The notes beneath the pieces are model-generated. The model was not told the DNA's origin and did no database searches. It saw only the letters and a list, made by a program, of their open reading frames with translations. A DNA stretch of 64,000 nt from Histomonas meleagridis. Its lineage: Eukaryota > Parabasalia > Tritrichomonadida > Dientamoebidae. Positions 58,860-64,000 of the stretch are shown here, in pieces. The stretch is from positions 434,001-498,000 of the forward strand of contig WSYJ01000142.1 in assembly GCA_020186115.1 (NCBI GenBank). Direction: 5' to 3'. Numbering within the stretch: position 1 is the first letter of the stretch; each line of letters starts with the position of its first letter. The position numbers were made by a program, and so were the translations under genes.

Positions 58860-59643
58860 TCAAGTTCCGCATATGCTAATGTAAGAATGTCATATGAAGT
58901 TGTTAAATGTTTCGCTGTTTCTTCGTGTTCTTCAAGATATTCTGATGTCGCTTTAAGTTCGTTTTGAATGGTTTTCATTTCTTCTTGTAAATATTTAATA
59001 CTTTCGTTCTCTTCTCGAATGTTTTGAATAATTCCTTCGTTCTCTTCTTGAATGTTTTCCTTTTCTTTGATTCTTTCTTCTTTCTTTCGTTCTTGAATTT
59101 CAAGTTGTTTCTTATGTTTTTCAAGATTTTCAATTTCTTGTATTAGAATTTGATATTTTTCTTGTGAATTTTTATTCTTTTTAATTTTGTTTTCATTGTT
59201 TTCGTGAAGTTTTTGATATTTTCGTTTTAATTCTTCATATTTGACTTGAATTTCTTCAAGATTAAATTCTGTATTTACTTGTGTTGGAAGTAATTTCTTC
59301 ATTTTGTTAATATCTTCTTGAAGCCATTGTTTTTACTCCTTTCTGTTTCAAATTGTTTTTCTAATTCTTGAATAATTTGAACATTATTAATTGATTCTTT
59401 TAATTCTTCAAGTTCTTTATATTGAAGATTTGGAAATTTAATATTTATAGCATCTCGAATTAATGATAACTCAAGTTCACTACTTTGAATAATTTGTTGA
59501 AGTTTTCCTAATTCTTTCCCTGTTTCTTCAATTTCTCGTTCAAGTTTTATAGAAATATCTTTGAGTTGTATTGCTTTATTCGAGAGATTTTTGATTTTTT
59601 TGTTCAAAAGATTTTTTAAAAAAAAGTAAATAATGACGATCAT
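58772..59643 (-). pseudogene. TM-anchored coiled-coil protein with one frame break
   Basis: ATG 59643 starts a hydrophobic anchor (MIVIIYFFLKNLL) followed by coiled coil (KLEREIEETGKELGKLQQII). The frame stops at 59299. The next frame continues from before ATG 59302 (QWLQEDINKMKKLLPTQVN) with Glu/Lys heptads (NIREENESIKYLQEEMKTIQ) to 58772. One extra A in the A5 run (T5 on the plus strand, 59330-59334) would join ETERSKK to QWLQEDIN in a single product of about 290 residues. Its last 20 or so codons are antisense to the glycosyltransferase 3' end, so the original C-terminus may be lost. Function unknown. Confidence 0.6.
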
Positions 59644-59716
59644 TTTCGATAGAAATCATAAAAATTTAAAAATTCATATTTTCTATTTATATTCGTATCG
59701 GAAATATCTTTTCTTT

Positions 59717-59735
59717 TTTTCATTTACAAGAACCT
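59717..59735 (+). promoter_or_regulatory. Initiator-like element of the RING gene
   Basis: TTTTTCATTTACAAGAACCT precedes the ATG. TCATT gives a leader of about 14 nt. Confidence 0.5.
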
Positions 59736-60395
59736 ATGTGGTTTTCATATTATGGACCTATTAATCATGCAGAAGCATCAGAAGCTCTTGATGCAGCTAT
59801 AACATCACATTTACAAGAAATTGGATCTTCAACAGCTATTCCTATTAAAAAAGAAAAAGTTGAAGATCGTGTTGTTCCAGTTGCATTAAATGAACAAGCA
59901 TTTACAGAAGATGAAGAACATCGTCTTCAAGTTCATTTTGATAGTACACTTTCAGGGAATATTATTATTTATAACGAAAATTTAAGAGAAATGTCAAGTT
60001 TTAATTCAGGATTAAATCTTATTTATACGATTAAAAATGAATATTATGATATATTTTATATTCGTTTTGATTTTGAAGTTGAAGAAGGTATTAAATCACG
60101 AATTTATAAATTGATGCAAAGTAAAGAAGGACAAATTAATATTCTTGAAGATCAAATTGATCTTGATAATGTTCTTTATAAGATATCACGAGTTTATACG
60201 GAACAAAGTGAAGAAAATGATAATTTTTCAGATGGACTTTGTTTGATATGTTGCAATGCGCCAGTTTCAGTTATAGCATTCCCATGTCGCCATTGTTGTA
60301 TGTGTCGTTCATGCAGTGAACATTTTGCGAGTATTTCTAATAAATGTCCAGTTTGTCGTTCAATTGTTCGAGAATTAATTGATTGTAGTTCATAA
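59736..60395 (+). CDS. RING-finger E3 ubiquitin ligase, MGRN1/LOG2-like
   Basis: 219 aa. The C-terminal C3HC4 RING at about 168-208 reads CLICCNAPVSVIAFPCRHCC, then MCRSCSEHFASISNKCPVCR, the arrangement of MGRN1/RNF157-type E3 ligases. Before it lies a beta-rich domain (about 65-150: LQVHFDSTLSGNIIIYNENL, YDIFYIRFDFEVEEG) in the place of the MGRN1 substrate-binding domain. No TM. Cytosolic ubiquitin ligase by family; the substrate is unknown. Confidence 0.88.
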   Translation: MWFSYYGPINHAEASEALDAAITSHLQEIGSSTAIPIKKEKVEDRVVPVALNEQAFTEDEEHRLQVHFDSTLSGNIIIYNENLREMSSFNSGLNLIYTIKNEYYDIFYIRFDFEVEEGIKSRIYKLMQSKEGQINILEDQIDLDNVLYKISRVYTEQSEENDNFSDGLCLICCNAPVSVIAFPCRHCCMCRSCSEHFASISNKCPVCRSIVRELIDCSS

Positions 60396-60959
60396 ATATT
60401 GTTAAATAATAAATTTTAATGTCATTTTAATTATTTCCTCATATTTAAATCAATTCTAAAATTTACAAAAAAAAATTTTAAATATTTAACATAAATAATT
60501 TTTTAACATACCAAAAGTATATTTATGAAGTTGCATCAGTTTTGTGCATTTACTTTTTTTTAAACTATTGTGTCTTTTCAGCAATTAACTAAAAGAAATG
60601 CTTTTATACTATTAAATTTTTCTCAAAGAATAATTATGTATTGAAAGAAATGTTTTTAATTTTTAATAAATGAATTTCATTTGAAATGATTATGAATATT
60701 GATAACGAATTGAAATTATTTATATGTAAAGCAATGATTAACATATGGTCAAGACTACAATGAAGCAAAATAATATTCAAAACATCTATCAGAAACAATG
60801 TTTGATTTCCGAAAATGATGTATTTTATTATAAATCGTTCTGAACTGTATTCTTCATTAAAAATTCAATCAAAATTATTATGTTTTATACAAGAAAAATA
60901 ATAAAAAAATTATTTTTACGATAGTTTTTACTAATAAAATTTAGAAGAAATGATTCAAT
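60396..60959. other. Intergenic region
   Basis: AT-rich, no gene or structured element seen. Confidence 0.5.
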
Positions 60960-62270
60960 TTATTTTATATTGTAATTTATATCAAATTTAATTTTTTCAT
61001 TTTTATGCTTATATTTATTTATATCTGTTTCAAGCTTATCGATAGTTTGCTGCAGAATTTGAAGTTTTTCATGAAACATAAAATTACCATTGTTTAAATT
61101 TTCATTTTCTTCTTGAAGAGTTTTCAATTTTTTGTAATTTATTTTATGAAGTAAATTCAGTTCTTCGATTTTAATATTTTTATTTATTTTATTTTGAAGA
61201 ATTTTCTTAATTTCGTTAATTAAATAACATTTTGAAGAATTTAAATTTTTAATTCGTTGTTTAGTTAATGCAATTTGACATTGAATTTCTTTGTTTTCTG
61301 TTAATATTTTATTGTTTTGAAATTGATATTTTTCTATTTCAGAAATTATTTCGTCAAATTTTTCATTTTTTTGTTGGAAACATTTTAATTCTTTCGTAAG
61401 TTTTGTATTCGAATCTTTTGTTCTTCCTAAAATTTCATTTGTTTTTATGTATAAATTCGTAATGTTCATAAGTTCTTCACTTAATTCATCCGCTTCTTTT
61501 TGATATTTGTTACAATCTACACTTAACTTAATAAGTTCTCTTTCATATTCAATTGTTGGTTTTGACGTTTGTAACTTTTGTTGAAGATTTTTTATTATTT
61601 CATCGTAATCAAATTCATATTGTGTCATATGTCTATATATATCTTCTGGATTATAATATGGAAATTCTGGATTTATAACAGAAATTGTTTCATTCATATT
61701 ATTTAATAATTTGTTTTCTGTTGACTTTTCTTCTTTTTGTGTTATATCATTATAATTGGAAAAAAGAAATTCATTAAATGGAATTTCATCAGTTGGATAT
61801 TTGCTAAAAAAATAGCCATCACATATTTTCTCTTTGATCTCTTTAAAATGGGTTAATGAGTGAAGAGCTTTTTGATTTTGCACAATATTTTCCCCATTTA
61901 TTGATTGAAGTTGAAAACCAAATGCAAAAAGTGACATCTCTTTTACAAACGGTCGTTGAGAAAGCGGGGTACCCCGAATATCAACGGATTCTAATTGTTG
62001 AAGTGGTGTTGCTCCTTTAAAGGAAGTAAGTAATGTATTTTTGGCTATTAAAACAGTTAAATTGATTAAATTTTCAATACCAGAAAAAGAAAGAACAGGA
62101 CAATTTGAAACGTCAAGAAAAGATATTGTGAAATTTGTTAAATCATAGAAACAAGAAAAATCCTTGGAAATATGATAATTTTTGTCTCTTAATTCTGATG
62201 GTATGTCGCTTGAGTGTATTGGCTCGGTTTGTTTTTCAAGTTGCTTCTTTCTCTTCGATTTCAGTTGCAA
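60960..62270 (-). CDS. LRR plus coiled-coil protein, start codon unclear
   Basis: 436 codons. About 30-115 has leucine-rich repeats of the SDS22/cytoskeletal type (FTISFLDVSNCPVLSFSGIE, NLINLTVLIAKN, LQQLESVDIRGTPLSQRPFV) with a capping segment. About 150-210 is a linker, and about 215-436 is long coiled coil (LRR-CC proteins often serve basal bodies or microtubules). The frame opens with TTG CAA CTG; there is no ATG until about residue 110. One base fewer in ACAATTGCAACTG would create ATG in exact register, so a one-base lesion or sequencing error at the start is likely. An initiator-like TCATT lies about 35 nt upstream. Confidence 0.7.
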   Translation of the reverse strand: MQLKSKRKKQLEKQTEPIHSSDIPSELRDKNYHISKDFSCFYDLTNFTISFLDVSNCPVLSFSGIENLINLTVLIAKNTLLTSFKGATPLQQLESVDIRGTPLSQRPFVKEMSLFAFGFQLQSINGENIVQNQKALHSLTHFKEIKEKICDGYFFSKYPTDEIPFNEFLFSNYNDITQKEEKSTENKLLNNMNETISVINPEFPYYNPEDIYRHMTQYEFDYDEIIKNLQQKLQTSKPTIEYERELIKLSVDCNKYQKEADELSEELMNITNLYIKTNEILGRTKDSNTKLTKELKCFQQKNEKFDEIISEIEKYQFQNNKILTENKEIQCQIALTKQRIKNLNSSKCYLINEIKKILQNKINKNIKIEELNLLHKINYKKLKTLQEENENLNNGNFMFHEKLQILQQTIDKLETDINKYKHKNEKIKFDINYNIK

Positions 62271-62652
62271 TTGTCAAAACGCCAAAAGTGCGCCAAAAAT
62301 GAAACTTTTGTATCTTGATACATAATGATTTTTATTAATTATTGATCATTTGATTAAACACGCGTAAAATAATATCCTTATTTAAGTAAAAATTATGCGT
62401 TTAAGTTTCCCATTTATTAATCATTTTTTTCCATTTCAAACAATATTTAATTTACAGTAAAATACAAACCAAGTTCGATACAATTTGGATTAATTTTCAT
62501 AAAAATAGATTTTATTGGGAATAAAAAGTCTGTTTGTTGCTTTTGATATTTTTCATTACTTTACTTTATCTGTGGTATGATTTGTATACCGTTTATTGAC
62601 ACCGTTTAGGGATTAACGTAATTTAAATTTACCACATTATTTCCAAACTAAA
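62271..62652. other. Divergent intergenic region
   Basis: Lies between the LRR coiled-coil gene and the intron-bearing mini-gene. AT-rich; contains an ATTAACGTAATT box at about 62613. Nothing else supported. Confidence 0.5.
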
Positions 62653-62913
62653 ATGGCGGAACTTTTTACCAGATTACTAATGACAAATAAGTACTTTTGA
62701 TTTCTAACAAACAGGAAAGCTTTAATCGGGGCTGCAACAATTACAGTTGGTCTTTGGACCTTTAATAAGTATGCTGATCACAAACTTATGAAGCAAGAGG
62801 AAAAAGAGGAGAGGGAAGAAAAGGAACGAATCAAAATGCTGAAGGAAAAATTACCAGAATCTACACTTCGAAAATACGGACTAACCAAACAAGGATCAAT
62901 TCTAATACAATGA
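62653..62913 (+). CDS. Mini membrane protein with a 24-nt intron
   Basis: Exon 1 is 62653-62690 (MAELFTRLLMTN plus two bases of the next codon) and exon 2 is 62715-62913. Splicing at GTACTT...CTAACAAACAG joins AA to G (Lys) and keeps one frame of 78 aa. After a short N-terminus comes one TM segment (ALIGAATITVGLWTFNKYA), then a charged helix (KQEEKEEREEKERIKMLKEK) and the polar end TKQGSILIQ. Without splicing the frame stops inside the intron (TGA at 62698-62700). The topology suggests an N-anchored organelle or ER protein. No family recognised. Confidence 0.8.
62691..62714 (+). other. 24-nt spliceosomal intron
   Basis: 5' GTACTT, 3' CTAACAAACAG. The branch-point-like CTAAC is fused to the 3' splice site, the same grammar as Trichomonas introns (extended ACTAACACACAG-type 3' motif). 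Removal restores the frame. Confidence 0.82.
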
Positions 62914-63080
62914 AAGGCAATTCCACGGAATAGATACTCAACAATCTGATACATTCTAAAAATTAATCTACTATCAATTTAGCTTTTAAGATCATACCAA
63001 AAAAACAAAAAATTTATCAATGATTTTTGCTCATTTCTATTAAAATATATATATAGTTTTGTGTTTAGTTAACTTGAGTG

Positions 63081-63314
63081 TCACTGTTCGCGTTTGAGTT
63101 GTGCTCTCTTTTTCTTCATTTTGATTTTTTCTGCATCTTTTCCAGTTCTTATGAAAAGCCAAACTCCAATAATGATGTGAGCAAGTATTAAAATTAATAT
63201 GGCAATACCTTGTTTGTAACTTAATCCAAGAGATTCAAAAAATTCTTCCAAGAACATTTTCTGGTGTTGATCGTATCTGGCCAAATAATCCGATTGGGTT
63301 TTAACGGCCTTCAT
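63081..63314 (-). CDS. Small single-pass membrane protein
   Basis: 77 aa with a cytosolic N-terminus (MKAVKTQSDYLARYDQHQKM, then FLEEFFESLGLSYK), one TM segment at about 37-57 (GIAILILILAHIIIGVWLF), and a strongly basic C-terminal helix (KIKMKKKRAQLKREQ). The basic side after the TM predicts its orientation. Family not recognised; it resembles small ER membrane-complex or Sec-type accessory subunits in size only. Confidence 0.65.
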   Translation of the reverse strand: MKAVKTQSDYLARYDQHQKMFLEEFFESLGLSYKQGIAILILILAHIIIGVWLFIRTGKDAEKIKMKKKRAQLKREQ

Positions 63315-63471
63315 GTTTATGGGGTGCCTTTTGATGCACGGTTACACTCGAAGTTTCTATCGTTTTTTCATTAAACTTTTTCAATATCATTTGATCGTTT
63401 CAGCTCAATGCAGATGAAAATTCTCTTTTGTTTACTCTTATACCTAGACTTAAAATGTCAAAATAAAATGT

Positions 63472-64000
63472 TTATTCCTTTGAAAACAGAGGTGAAAGTA
63501 AGTTAGAGAATTTCCTTACTGATTCTGATCCTTTCACCTCGGATTCAAGCATTGGTATTTCAACAATCTTAAATTCCTCACCATATAAATCGCGAATATC
63601 CTTCAAATACTTTTGTTGCATTTCGCTTCTCTTTGAGCAAAACGGACAATTCTTAGTTTTTTCGCCATCAATTACCTGATTAATAACCATGAGGTGGGTA
63701 TCTATCTTCTTATCAACAAGAAACTCTATAAGACGTTCAGTTTCATAGAGTGGAAGAAATTCTGGTAATAATACACATACAAATGTACATTCCAATTGAT
63801 TGGCAAGTCGTGCGGCTGCATTCTTAAGAAGATTTTGAAATCTTTCGGTTTTGGGAATGAAGTCATCTGACTGATCGCCAAGGAATTGTGAAAAAGTATT
63901 CATGATATTTGGACTAAATATTCCTAAACCACCAATGATTGATTGTGCATTTTGAGGGAGTTGAAGAAGACGCATGGTGTGTCCTGTTGGAGCTGTATCA
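63472..64000 (-). CDS. Get3/TRC40 (ASNA1) tail-anchored protein targeting ATPase, partial
   Basis: The C-terminal half of Get3, running off the right edge (5' part outside). At the edge DTAPTGHTMRLLQLP is the A-loop of Get3/ArsA ATPases. The helical substrate-groove region follows (about 63770-63930), then the CPFC zinc pair (about 63637-63650) that links the Get3 dimer. Get3 delivers tail-anchored proteins to the ER. The R-SNARE at 15991 and the CS/Sel1 protein at 45940 are candidate clients. The 76 bp between its stop and the start side of the small TM gene at 63314 cannot be long enough for more than promoter sequence of that gene. Confidence 0.92.
   Translation of the reverse strand, partial: DTAPTGHTMRLLQLPQNAQSIIGGLGIFSPNIMNTFSQFLGDQSDDFIPKTERFQNLLKNAAARLANQLECTFVCVLLPEFLPLYETERLIEFLVDKKIDTHLMVINQVIDGEKTKNCPFCSKRSEMQQKYLKDIRDLYGEEFKIVEIPMLESEVKGSESVRKFSNLLSPLFSKE

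Overview
The window is about 30% GC and looks like a parabasalid (trichomonad) nuclear genome, most like Tritrichomonas or Trichomonas. The evidence is: dense, almost intronless genes on both strands; initiator-like TCA(T/C)(A/T) elements 6-35 nt before start codons, giving very short 5' leaders; stop codons that often run into TAAA; a BspA-like leucine-rich surface protein; large ankyrin proteins; a mariner element; and one gene with a 24-nt intron ending CTAACAAACAG. The species assignment is inference. Start codons were reset to ATG where an open frame began at a non-ATG codon.

Layout. 1-8.8 kb: MyTH4-RhoGAP protein, carboxymuconolactone decarboxylase-like protein, tRNA-Gly, Rab5-like GTPase, SNAP50-like snRNA transcription factor, and a TFIIS-like gene with a frame break. 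9.4-21.1 kb: a run of membrane-traffic genes (DHHC-like protein, TBC and DENN proteins, histidine acid phosphatase, VAMP7-like R-SNARE, four-TM protein, coatomer alpha). 21.3-29.1 kb: a giant ankyrin-SecA protein whose 5' part lies in other frames. 29.8-42.4 kb: Ski3-like TPR protein, ribosomal eS4, RCC1-like protein, tRNA-Met, divergent H2A/H2B, BspA-like protein. 42.4-46.9 kb: CCT-eta, an acidic protein, a small lineage-specific protein, and a CS/Sel1 tail-anchored protein. 47.3-52.4 kb: an accessory island with a decayed ankyrin gene split by a mariner, a 20-bp minisatellite, and a 1.76-kb element with 262-bp terminal inverted repeats holding more ankyrin debris. 52.4-64 kb: LITAF-like protein, pseudokinase, SCAR/WAVE, fringe-like glycosyltransferase, coiled-coil and RING proteins, an LRR coiled-coil protein, the intron-bearing mini-gene, a small TM protein, and the C-terminal half of Get3.

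Three themes stand out. First, many genes serve membrane traffic and the cortex (Rab, TBC, DENN, SNARE, COPI, LITAF, SCAR, RhoGAP, Get3 with a tail-anchored candidate client). Second, several signalling proteins lack catalytic residues (TBC without fingers, DHHC as DHEC without zinc cysteines, kinase without the DFG aspartate). Third, otherwise well-kept genes are broken by single bases, often at homopolymers. The ankyrin-SecA protein, a bacterial preprotein-translocase-type motor on a eukaryotic ankyrin scaffold, is the most interesting object. Several intergenic gaps hold short coding relics, so gene birth and decay are active here.
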